Shown one piece after another: positions 8,371 to 15,850 of a DNA stretch of 38,296 nucleotides (position 1 is the first letter of the stretch; the number at the start of each line of letters is the position of its first letter). The DNA lies in contig CAZWUK010000010.1 in the NCBI GenBank assembly GCA_964636685.1, positions 1-38,296 of the forward strand, written 5' to 3'. Origin of the DNA: CAZWUK01 sp964636685 (GTDB lineage Bacteria > Bacillota > Clostridia > Christensenellales > CAG-138). Position numbers and translations under genes: made by a program. The notes under the pieces are model-generated. The model was not told where the DNA came from. It saw only the letters and a program-made list of their open reading frames with translations, and made no database searches.

Positions 8371-9494
8371 ATATAGAAACCGCAATCTATATCTACACTG
8401 TCATCTGCCTGGGACTGACGCTGTTCTCCATTTTTCTGCTGCCATATCACGCCCTGCAAGCGTGGCTGCTAAAAAAGCGGACGGAGTCCTATACAAAAAA
8501 AATCCGCAGGATGGCGATGCAAGATTCTCCAGCGAAGAAATCCGTTGCGCGCGCCCGGCAGCGCAAGCTGTACCGGCAGCTTAAAAGCTATGCGCGGCTC
8601 ATGGCGTTTGCGAAGGCTGTCGAAACGGTACGCGCCGAAAATCCGGAAGGCCTGCAAAAATTTCTATTGACCCGAATCCGGGTTTTTTCGAAGCTGTGCG
8701 ATTATTACGAGAACCATACGACATTGCAGATCCTGACGTACTATACGCATGTGCTGGGCGATCTGTACCAGTCGAAGCATACCGATGCGCCAGAACGGAT
8801 CTACGAGTTTCTGTTTATGCGGCTGCGCAGCAATTCGCTTATCTGCCGGCAAAATGCGTTATCGTCAATTTATCGCTTCGGCGACTGTGAACGGGTGAAA
8901 AAAGCGCTGCTTTTGCTTAACCGTATCTATCCATCCTACCAGGCAAAGCTGCTGACAGACGGCCTTGTGCGCTTTACGGGCGACATGCCGCTGCTGCTGA
9001 ACACGCTGTGGGATACCTATCAGCAACTGCATACCGATTACCGGCTGGCACTGATTAACTTTACCCGTTTGACAAGCCCAGCTTACGCTTCCCGCATGCT
9101 GGACATACTGCTGGATCCATCGGAAGATATGGAGCTGCATCTGGCTGCCATCCGGTATCTTGGCAGGTATCCGTTTGCCGATGCGTATGTGACGCTGCTA
9201 AGGATGCTGGGGAGCCGCGAGTATCCCATTGTCTATGCCGCTATCAGCGCGTCCGCTCTGGCAGCCTATCCGGGTCCGGAAACCGTTCAGGCGCTCAAAG
9301 CGGCGCTTCACAGCACGGATTGGTATGTGCGCTTCAATGCGTCGGCAAGTCTCGATAAGCTTGGCATCGATTATTTGCAGCTTTCCGACATTATCAACGG
9401 GGAGGACCGCTACGCGAGGGAAATCGTGCAGTATCGGCTGGATATCATGCGTGAACGTGAGGCGTCGGCCAGAGAGGGGGCAGCGTCGACATGA
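8367..9494 (+). CDS. Membrane-anchored HEAT-repeat protein
   Basis: The 375-residue product has one N-terminal membrane helix (YIYTVICLGLTLFSIFLLPY) and then a basic, helical cytoplasmic part. The C-terminal ~200 residues are helical pairs typical of HEAT repeats (HLAAIRYLGRYPFADAYVT and YVRFNASASLDKLG). Such repeats act as protein-binding scaffolds. I chose ATG 8367 because it overlaps the previous stop; a start at 8088 would read through the preceding gene in another frame. The stop overlaps the glycosyltransferase start by the same ATGA arrangement. Translational coupling to the synthase suggests it is an assembly or regulatory subunit, possibly linking the synthase to the degenerate GGDEF/EAL protein. 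Confidence 0.75.
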   Translation: MNIETAIYIYTVICLGLTLFSIFLLPYHALQAWLLKKRTESYTKKIRRMAMQDSPAKKSVARARQRKLYRQLKSYARLMAFAKAVETVRAENPEGLQKFLLTRIRVFSKLCDYYENHTTLQILTYYTHVLGDLYQSKHTDAPERIYEFLFMRLRSNSLICRQNALSSIYRFGDCERVKKALLLLNRIYPSYQAKLLTDGLVRFTGDMPLLLNTLWDTYQQLHTDYRLALINFTRLTSPAYASRMLDILLDPSEDMELHLAAIRYLGRYPFADAYVTLLRMLGSREYPIVYAAISASALAAYPGPETVQALKAALHSTDWYVRFNASASLDKLGIDYLQLSDIINGEDRYAREIVQYRLDIMREREASAREGAAST

Positions 9495-10927
9495 GTTCTC
9501 TGACGATAGAGGCAATCCGTAGAATTCTTGTTGTCATCAACATACTGTTTGTCGCGTATCTGCTGGGATACGCATCGTTTCAGTTTCTGGCGGTCGTTAC
9601 AAGCGTTTCCAAATTACAAAAAGACTGGCTTGGAGAGCGGCTTCGGAACCGTTTGCCGGACGATTATTATCTTCCGGTCAGCATTATTGTACCGGCCTAT
9701 AATGAGTCTGTGCCAATACTCGGTACAGTCCACTCCTTGATGGATCTGGACTATAATATCTATGAGGTTATCGTGGTGGACGACGGCTCGACGGACGGCA
9801 TGTCGGAGTTGTTGATTGAGGCCTGCAAGATGCACCGTGTCAGACGTCCGATTCACCGTCAGGTAGAATGCCGCGCCGCAATCAGCGTCTATGAAAGCCA
9901 CAGTCTGGCCGTTCCGTTGACTTTGATCATCAAGGAAAACGGCGGCAAGGCGGATGCGCTTAACATGGGTGTCAACGCAGCGAGGTATCCTTATGTGATT
10001 ACAATGGACGCCGACTCCATGCTGGAGCGCGATGCGATTACGAAAATCGTCGCCCCCATGCTGGAAAATGGCAATGTTGTCGCGGTCGGCGGGCTGGTAC
10101 GCCCTGCCAACGATCTCAAGATTCATATGGGGCATTTTGTGCGTCCGACCATGCCGAAGAAAGCGCTTGCGTGCATGCAGGTGCTGGAGTATGACCGATC
10201 GTTTCTTTCCACAAGAATGCTGTTCGACCAGTTCAACAGCAATTTGATCATATCGGGTGCGTTCGGGCTGTTTTTGCGCAGCGCATTGGTTTCTGTCGGC
10301 GGGTTCTCTCTCAACACCATCGGCGAGGATATGGAAATTGTCGTGAAGCTGCATGTATTCTTCCGCTCACACGACGTGCCGTATATCATCAAGTATGCGC
10401 CAAATGCGGTGTGCTGGACGCAAGTACCGTATCGTCTCCGCGATCTGATTCGCCAGCGCCGCCGCTGGCACCTGGGACTGTTTCAGAATATCCACAAGTA
10501 TCGGCAGCTTCTCATACGCCCCGGTATCGGATTTTCCATGTGGATGGCGTATCTCTATTATGTCATATACGAGCTGCTGTCGCCGATAATTGAGATTATT
10601 GGCATCGGCACTACGATACTTGCCGCCGTGGCGGGGCTAATCAATGTGCCGTTTATGCTGCTGTTCTATTTGATATATGCCTCTTACGGCTGGGCGCTTT
10701 CGATCACGGCCTTCTTTTCACGCGTACATGTGTCCGGCATCGAGATTACGTTTGGCGATGCGGTAAAAGCGATCGTGTATTGCTTGTTTGAAAATACGGT
10801 GCTGCGCATGATATTGCTGTATACCAGACTGACCGCTTTTATCGGATATCGAAAAAACCGCTTGCGCTGGAACAAGATGCAGCGCCAGCATGTTGAGGTT
10901 ACTTACCGGGAGGAGGACAGGACATGA
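9491..10927 (+). CDS. Processive family 2 glycosyltransferase (polysaccharide synthase)
   Basis: This 478-residue membrane enzyme has a GT2 core: VSIIVPAYNES (63-73), VVDDGS (95-100), KENGGKADALNMG (148-160), the DxD metal site DAD (173-175), GED (278-280) and QRRRW (322-326). These are the motifs of cellulose-, hyaluronan- and PNAG-type processive synthases. One helix precedes the catalytic domain (~12-36) and four or five follow it (350-450). There is no PilZ domain, so direct c-di-GMP control as in BcsA is not expected. An unusual ~40-residue insertion lies between VVDDGS and KENGGK. It should polymerise and extrude a beta-linked glycan; the sugar cannot be read from sequence. It overlaps both neighbours by ATGA. 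Confidence 0.92.
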   Translation: MSSLTIEAIRRILVVINILFVAYLLGYASFQFLAVVTSVSKLQKDWLGERLRNRLPDDYYLPVSIIVPAYNESVPILGTVHSLMDLDYNIYEVIVVDDGSTDGMSELLIEACKMHRVRRPIHRQVECRAAISVYESHSLAVPLTLIIKENGGKADALNMGVNAARYPYVITMDADSMLERDAITKIVAPMLENGNVVAVGGLVRPANDLKIHMGHFVRPTMPKKALACMQVLEYDRSFLSTRMLFDQFNSNLIISGAFGLFLRSALVSVGGFSLNTIGEDMEIVVKLHVFFRSHDVPYIIKYAPNAVCWTQVPYRLRDLIRQRRRWHLGLFQNIHKYRQLLIRPGIGFSMWMAYLYYVIYELLSPIIEIIGIGTTILAAVAGLINVPFMLLFYLIYASYGWALSITAFFSRVHVSGIEITFGDAVKAIVYCLFENTVLRMILLYTRLTAFIGYRKNRLRWNKMQRQHVEVTYREEDRT

Positions 10928-12873
10928 AGCTGATTTTTCGTAGGCTTATGCGGGGTAAACCGGTGTTCTTATTGCTGTTATCCCTCGAACTGCTTTTATG
11001 CGCGGGCTCAGCCGCTATGGCCGAGGCGTCGGAGTCAGGCGCCGCAACCGACATTTTGACAGAGGCGGAACAGAGCTATGCGGAACACTACGGCAATGTT
11101 GTCGTAATCGGCAGTCCGAAGAGCGCTCCGCTCGAATACTTATCATACGGTACATACATAGGCGTCATGCCCATGTTTTTCGAACGGCTCTCCGAAATAA
11201 CCGGAATGAGTTTTACCTATCTCGCAGGGAATACTCGAAACCGCTTTGAACTGGCTGCCACCAGTCAGGGTGACATCGTGTCGGTTGTCGCCGACGATGC
11301 AGACGCGCTTTCTCAATATGGACTGACGCGCAGTGCGCCCTGTTTCCGGTATGAAGGCGTAGAGTACTGTCTGGCCTATACCGCTTCGGCGCCCAAAGAA
11401 CTGCAAGCGATCATTGACAAAGCCATTCTTGCCATACCGGAGTCCGAAAAAACGGCGTGCGCGATAGCGGGTGCGGCGCAGCTGGATAAGCGTCACATGT
11501 CTCCGCTGCTCGCCGCGCTGCTGTTCGGCGGCTGGAACATCGCCCTGATACTGCTGCTGTGTCTGCTGATTTCCAAAAATCGAAACCGGCGGCTGCATAC
11601 ATCCCGCGCAAGGACCGACACGTTGACCGGCATGCACAATCTTTCGTATCTGCGTTTATGCTTCGAAAAACTGCTCAAGCAGAGACAGCTGCCGCTGTAT
11701 GCGCTTGCCTATGTGGATATTAACGCAGCAAAACTCCGCGAATACTTTGGCGATGCAGAGATCAACGAGTACCTTTGCACCGTCGGGGCGCTGCTCCAAG
11801 ACTGCATGCAGCCGGAGTGGATTGCGGCGCGCGTTGACAATGAGTACGCATATGCCATATGCTTTCCGGCGGACGGAGAGCCTGCGGCAGTAAAAAAACT
11901 CTCAACATTTCTGCATGCACTGCGCAGCTATTCGCTGCAGGCCGAAAAGGGCTACGCGATGGAGTCGTTTGTCGGTGTATGCTTCTGCGAACTGACTCAC
12001 GATGATCTGGACGAAACGATTGCGGCAGCACGCATCGCCGCAGAAGCCGCCGGCACCAGACGGGCTGCTGTCGTCATATGCGACGAGGAAATGATACGGC
12101 GTGCGCAAGAGGCCAAGCAGATTAAGCGCGAAGTGCTTTCCACGCTGCGCCTCGATGAATTTATCGTGTATGTGATGCCAAGCATCGATATACAAACAGG
12201 TAGAATCATCAGCGCTGAAGCGCTTGTGCGTTGGGAACATCCGGAGCGCGGCTTGCTCACGCCTGCTGCATTTCTGCCGCTGCTGGAACGCTACGGGCAA
12301 ATCGAGGAGCTGAACGAACGTGTGCTGGAACGCATGTGCCATTGGATACAGGCGCACAGGGAACCCGGGAAAGCGCCGGTTTTGGTTTCATGCAACATCT
12401 CGATGGCAAATCTGCACAACAACGCCTTCTTGGATCGGCTTTCCACACTCATGCGTGAATGCGGCGTTACCCAGGGCGAGCTGGGCATCGAAATCAGAAC
12501 AGACGGCCTTCGCGCCGGCGACACCGCGGCAGTTGCCGGTCTGGAAAAGCTGCGCGCAATGGGCCTGACGATTACCGCAGATAATTTCGGCGGCGCACAT
12601 ACATTTGTCAGCGCTTTGACGGAGTATCCCGTCGATCGGATTAAGCTTGACCGCAGTCTCCTAACGACGCTGCCGGACAAAAACCGGCTCAAACTGCTTC
12701 TTGGGCTCATTCGAATCGGACATAGCGTGGGCATGCGGGTACACTGCGAGGGAATTGAGAGCCAAACAGAGTTGAGAATCGCGCAGCGCTTCCATTGCGA
12801 TGAAGCGGCTGGATACTTTCTCTACCGACCGATGCCCTGCGATGAATTCGACAGGCTGCTGCGCCAACAGTGA
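10924..12873 (+). CDS. Membrane protein with degenerate GGDEF and EAL domains (probable c-di-GMP receptor)
   Basis: The 649-residue product has a signal sequence (~13-33) and an extracytoplasmic region resembling part of a family 3 solute-binding protein (45-185). A membrane helix (195-217) and cytoplasmic GGDEF-like and EAL domains follow. The GGDEF motif is replaced by VDNEY (~304-308), so cyclase activity is not expected. In EAL, EAL (432-434), Asn491, Glu523, Lys574 and Glu609 remain. However the metal-binding DD is DN (553-554), the ITE glutamate is lost (EIRT), and the catalytic Gln position is Ala629 (AAGYF). Hydrolysis is therefore unlikely, and a LapD/FimX-like binding role is more likely. 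As the last gene, overlapping the synthase by ATGA, it probably couples an external cue and c-di-GMP to polymer synthesis. Confidence 0.85.
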   Translation: MKLIFRRLMRGKPVFLLLLSLELLLCAGSAAMAEASESGAATDILTEAEQSYAEHYGNVVVIGSPKSAPLEYLSYGTYIGVMPMFFERLSEITGMSFTYLAGNTRNRFELAATSQGDIVSVVADDADALSQYGLTRSAPCFRYEGVEYCLAYTASAPKELQAIIDKAILAIPESEKTACAIAGAAQLDKRHMSPLLAALLFGGWNIALILLLCLLISKNRNRRLHTSRARTDTLTGMHNLSYLRLCFEKLLKQRQLPLYALAYVDINAAKLREYFGDAEINEYLCTVGALLQDCMQPEWIAARVDNEYAYAICFPADGEPAAVKKLSTFLHALRSYSLQAEKGYAMESFVGVCFCELTHDDLDETIAAARIAAEAAGTRRAAVVICDEEMIRRAQEAKQIKREVLSTLRLDEFIVYVMPSIDIQTGRIISAEALVRWEHPERGLLTPAAFLPLLERYGQIEELNERVLERMCHWIQAHREPGKAPVLVSCNISMANLHNNAFLDRLSTLMRECGVTQGELGIEIRTDGLRAGDTAAVAGLEKLRAMGLTITADNFGGAHTFVSALTEYPVDRIKLDRSLLTTLPDKNRLKLLLGLIRIGHSVGMRVHCEGIESQTELRIAQRFHCDEAAGYFLYRPMPCDEFDRLLRQQ

Positions 12874-12876
12874 ATC

Positions 12877-12923
12877 ACCGACGTAATCTGAACCCCCGTG
12901 TTCGATAACGTCGGTTTTCTTTT
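12877..12923 (+). terminator. Terminator of the exopolysaccharide operon
   Basis: ACCGACGT (12877-12884) pairs perfectly with ACGTCGGT (12908-12915) and is followed by TTTCTTTT. It begins 4 bases after the last stop codon. The 23-nt loop contains the T-arm-like motif CTGAACCCCCGTGTTC, and the hairpin is also the left end of the first diverged direct repeat. Confidence 0.7.
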
Positions 12924-13047
12924 GCCGAAAATGCCTACACTAAGGCATTTTATCTTTATGTTTGATCGAAATACTTCGAGATTCGCTTTGTAAAAAACGC
13001 AATCCGACCTCGCAAAAAAACTAACGGGAATTGATTCGAACCGGTCG
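12877..13047. repeat. Diverged ~165-bp direct repeat, copy 1
   Basis: This copy aligns colinearly with 14473-14643. Both begin with a hairpin whose loop reads AATC(T/C)GAACCC(C/T)CGTGT and continue through TTTTCTTTT, a purine-rich middle and AATC(C/G)G(A/C)C. Both end with a second GAACC-containing motif 161-162 bases from the first anchor. Each motif, on the minus strand, resembles a tRNA/tmRNA T-arm (GGGTTC...). The copy appears cut at about 13047 by the insertion-sequence remnant. Confidence 0.6.
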
Positions 13048-13867
13048 CGTTATCAAAAAACACTTTGGTTTAGGTGCAATTCCTCGAATTTTACCGGAGT
13101 TTTATATTGCAAATAGGAATGAGGCCTCTTTTCATTGTAAAAAGCCATATGAGAATCAATACATTTTAGGAGATCACTTTCAGATCTGTATGTGTGACGG
13201 TAGAGTTCTTCTTTTTTCAAGTATGAGAAAAATGACTCTGATACAGCGTTGTCATGCGGCTGTCCGGAACGTGATAGAGATTGTGTTATGCTAAAATCTC
13301 TGAGCTTTCTTTGGAAAGCATATGATAAATACGGAGCGCCACGATCGCTGTGAAAGACTAAATCATTTTCAGGGTGCCTACTCTCATAAGCCTGCTTAAA
13401 TGTTCTTGTGACAAGCTGTGTACTGCCGCTGCCGGATACCCTGTGAGAAATCACCTTTCTTGAAAACAGATCAATGATCACACATATATAATAATACTTG
13501 TCTTTATACTTGAAAACCGTAATATCGCTTACCCATGCTTTGTTTGGCGCGGAAGTTTTGAACTCTTGATGCACGATATTTCTATTCTCGCCTCTTTTCC
13601 ATTTCAAATATTCCTTCTTTGAGGTTGTGCTGATGCTGTATAACCCCATCTCACGCATAAGCTCTAATACAGTTTTATTGCATACTTTATAGCCCTGCTC
13701 GTTCATAATGGATGTGATTTTGTCCGCTCCAAATAGTTGATTGGAATTATCAAATATCTCTTTAATAACAGGTCGTAGTGTATCTCGCCTAAGCGCATTT
13801 TGAGATCGTTCTCGTTTGTTTCTGAAAATATGATTGTAGTAAGTACCTTTAGCCACCTTCAATGTGT
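13048..13867 (-). mobile_element. Truncated IS3-family insertion sequence
   Basis: Only the transposase OrfB part survives. The 5' end, including any OrfA, is missing at the junction with the nuclease remnant near 13857-13870. The 3' end lies near 13047, where similarity between the two flanking direct repeats stops. I could not define terminal inverted repeats. Confidence 0.65.
13053..13867 (-). pseudogene. IS3-family transposase OrfB, 5'-truncated
   Basis: From about VAKGTYYNHIFRNKR to the stop at 13053 the product is an IS3-type OrfB of ~270 residues. It has an HTH_21-like segment (FGADKITSIMNEQGYKV) and a DDE integrase core with WVSDITVFKY (first Asp), LVFHSDRGAPYLS (second Asp) and AVSESFFSYLKKEELY (Glu). 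The catalytic core looks intact. The frame continues upstream to 14033, but its first ~55 codons are antisense to the OLD-type nuclease remnant, so the authentic N-terminus and OrfA are gone. The element is probably immobile. Confidence 0.8.
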
Positions 13868-14292
13868 TAGGTGTAGGCAAAAAAGTATTCTGCATACTTG
13901 ACGGTGATATTGAGGCTAAGGTGCCGAAGCAATATAACTCAACAAAAAAGCTTTTCTTACCCGTGAATAGTGTTGAAAAATACTTAAAGAACATATTGAT
14001 AGATAAACCAAATCCTACAATCAGAAAAGCCATTAACGATTCGTTGTTTACACTTAAGTCCTTAGATTCGCTTATAACTGATTATAATCATACAGAACAC
14101 GAAACAGCCGCAGCGCTCAATGAAAAATACAAAGAAGATAATGATGGAAAACGATTGTACGCTGTTCTTTTAAAAGATTTGAAATCCAGGAATATTACCG
14201 AAGAAAGCTTTATAAATACTTTATATATCATCATAAAGCAGAATGTGGATTTTAGTCACTTCAATGAGATGTTGATTAAAGCTACCACATAA
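13864..14292 (+). pseudogene. C-terminal remnant of an OLD-family (TOPRIM) ATPase/nuclease
   Basis: About 140 codons remain. They contain KVFCILDGDIEAK, matching the TOPRIM Asp-x-Asp strand, and LFLPVNSVEKYL, typical of the region after it in AAA/OLD endonucleases, then a helical tail. The ATPase half is missing and the frame is closed upstream by a stop at 13840-13842, where the insertion-sequence remnant abuts. Full OLD proteins of about 500-650 residues commonly serve in anti-phage systems such as retrons and Gabija-like modules. This fragment is presumably a relic of such a gene carried on a lost element. Confidence 0.6.
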
Positions 14293-14397
14293 TTTTCAAC
14301 TGCGCAGTTTGTTTAAAACAAGAAACATCAAATTACTAAAACCAAATATCTATATTGTCAGTGGTAAACACGTCGGAGCGGACTCCGCTCCACTCAC

Positions 14398-14430
14398 AAT
14401 CCGGTAGCACTTCGGTGCTGCCGGATTTTT
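14398..14430 (+). terminator. Strong intrinsic terminator with TTCG loop
   Basis: A 13-bp stem with one wobble (14398-14410 with 14415-14427) closes a TTCG tetraloop and is followed by TTTTT. It lies ~105 bases after the nuclease remnant. A second perfect hairpin (14375-14381 with 14385-14391) stands just before it. It probably ended the original nuclease transcript. Confidence 0.85.
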
Positions 14431-14472
14431 CGTAACGCTCCGTCGCTCCTCCTTTCCGCAAAAAGTTGAACA

Positions 14473-14650
14473 ACGGTCGAAATCCGAACCCTCGTGTCCG
14501 GAATCGGCCGTTTTCTTTTCCGGGAAATCCTTATACTGGTGCGGTTCTTAAAAGTCACAGTGCTTGAGAATTCCGGAATCGAAATGACAAAAAACTGAAA
14601 TCGGCCATGCAAAAACTGGAGATGGAGAGAATCTGAACCCCCGTGTCCGG
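14473..14650. repeat. Diverged ~165-bp direct repeat, copy 2, with ssrA/tRNA 3'-end-like site
   Basis: This is the partner of the repeat at 12877. It starts with a hairpin (ACGGTCGA 14473-14480 with TCGGCCGT 14504-14511, one wobble) followed by TTTCTTTT, and ends at 14618-14650. There the minus strand reads GGACACGGGGGTTCAGATTC followed by TCTCCATCTCCA. This resembles the T-arm and acceptor 3' strand of tmRNA or a tRNA, although the expected A58 position and good T-stem pairing are missing. Such 3' ends are frequent integration sites, and an integrase remnant lies 240 bases away, so I regard it as a decayed attachment site. Confidence 0.5.
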
Positions 14651-14797
14651 ATGAAAACACTGATAAATAGGACCATTTCGGGCTCAAAAACCGGAACAAA
14701 TGCTTGCATCTTTTTTGTCAACACATCACAGGATGGGTGCGGCCGATTTTACGTCGGAGATCAGTGGAATGGTGAAACCCCATTCCCCATCCACACG

Positions 14798-14822
14798 AAA
14801 GCCCCAGATATGGGGCTTTTTT
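14798..14822 (+). terminator. Intrinsic terminator downstream of the integrase remnant
   Basis: AAAGCCCCA (14798-14806) pairs with TGGGGCTTT (14811-14819) around a GATA loop, followed by six T on the plus strand. The minus-strand side has a shorter U-tract, so it may act weakly for the integrase relic as well. Confidence 0.65.
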
Positions 14823-14889
14823 CGTCTATACAGTTTTTGTTAAGCTTGCTTTTTTTGCCAATTGCTCGTTTTTCGGGGCTAATTTCTTG

Positions 14890-15850
14890 CTAATTGGCAC
14901 TTGGGGCACATACAGTCCCTTGCGATACCACGCCGCCCAAAAGCTGCAACAGTTGGGTGGTAAGCTCCGGCGATTTGTTCAGCAGCTCGAGTACCTTTGC
15001 CGCATCGTCTGTGGCTGCCGCAGTCTGAACGATCTCCGGCTGTGCAGGGTCTTTCTCAACGGGCTTCTGATGCCGATAGAACACCTTTTCAAGCTTGTCG
15101 GCGTTAAGCCGCCTGTCCTCGTCGAGAATGTACGAATACACATCTGATACCATCTTTAACTGTGCCTGTCCCGCGTCGCCCTGTACGGCCTTGAGATCAC
15201 CTTTGGACAGTCGCAGCTTCACGCCTGCGCTGGTGTGCCTGATGCTGTGAAATACAACATCCTCAGCGGGAACATTGGGATCGCCCATTGCGATAAGCAC
15301 ATCCTTAAACCGTTTGTTCAAATGCTCCGTCATAATCGGTCTGCCGTTGGCTTGACAGATCATCAGGCCGTAATCCATGTAGCCGTCGCTACCAAGCTCC
15401 TGCTTCAGCTTGTCCTGCATTCGACGCAAAACCGACAGCTTTTGGGTCACGGTATCCGGCGTATAGACATTGCGGATGCTGCCATCGGTCTTGGGCTGTT
15501 TGAGAACAATGACCGTTCTTGTTCCGGGATACAGATTCGGAAATTTGAACATCACTTCCATCTTCGGAAGCCGGTCAACCAGCTTTTTGTCCACGCGGCT
15601 ATCACACGATCAATGTAGAGCATCTGATTTTCCATATCGAACCGTTCCCATTGCGCGCCGCCCACCTCGCCGCCGCGCATACAACAGGCGAATGCAAGCT
15701 GTATGGCGCAATGAAGCACATAGTAATCGTAAATATCGGGGCGGTCGGTAAAATCCATCACCTTGGAAAGCTGCTCTGGCGTAAGCGCATCCCGCTTCTT
15801 TTCCTTATGTTCGGGAAGTGTCGCATTCAAAAAAGGGTTCTTTGCGATAT
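14890..15850 (-). pseudogene. Tyrosine recombinase (phage/ICE integrase), truncated and frameshifted
   Basis: Two frames make one integrase catalytic domain. The first (from IAKNPFLNATLP at ~15850 to ~15600) holds the first Arg region (ACCMRGGEVGGAQW). A one-base shift near 15590-15600 moves to the second frame (ending 14890). That frame has HSIRHTS (the H-x-x-R box), VQGDAGQAQLK and DVYSYILDEDR (Tyr nucleophile). The usual GHAQ His is Gln. The N-terminal arm-binding and core-binding domains (~150 residues) are missing: the sequence begins at a junction with the truncated c-di-GMP protein. It once presumably inserted an element at the ssrA/tRNA-like site 240 bases downstream. It is non-functional as it stands. 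Confidence 0.85.

Noticed and set aside
13028..13046. tRNA T-arm reading GGTTCGAATC as a separate tRNA relic
   Set aside because: The flanking stem bases do not pair; it is explained as the second motif of the diverged direct repeat.
13868..14033. First ~55 codons of the minus-strand frame as part of the transposase
   Set aside because: They are antisense to the OLD/TOPRIM remnant and do not resemble IS3 OrfB; the transposase starts only near VAKGTYYN.
14610..14660. A complete tmRNA or tRNA gene on the minus strand
   Set aside because: Only the 3' T-arm and acceptor-like part is present; the upstream bases cannot form the other arms, and the T-stem pairs poorly.
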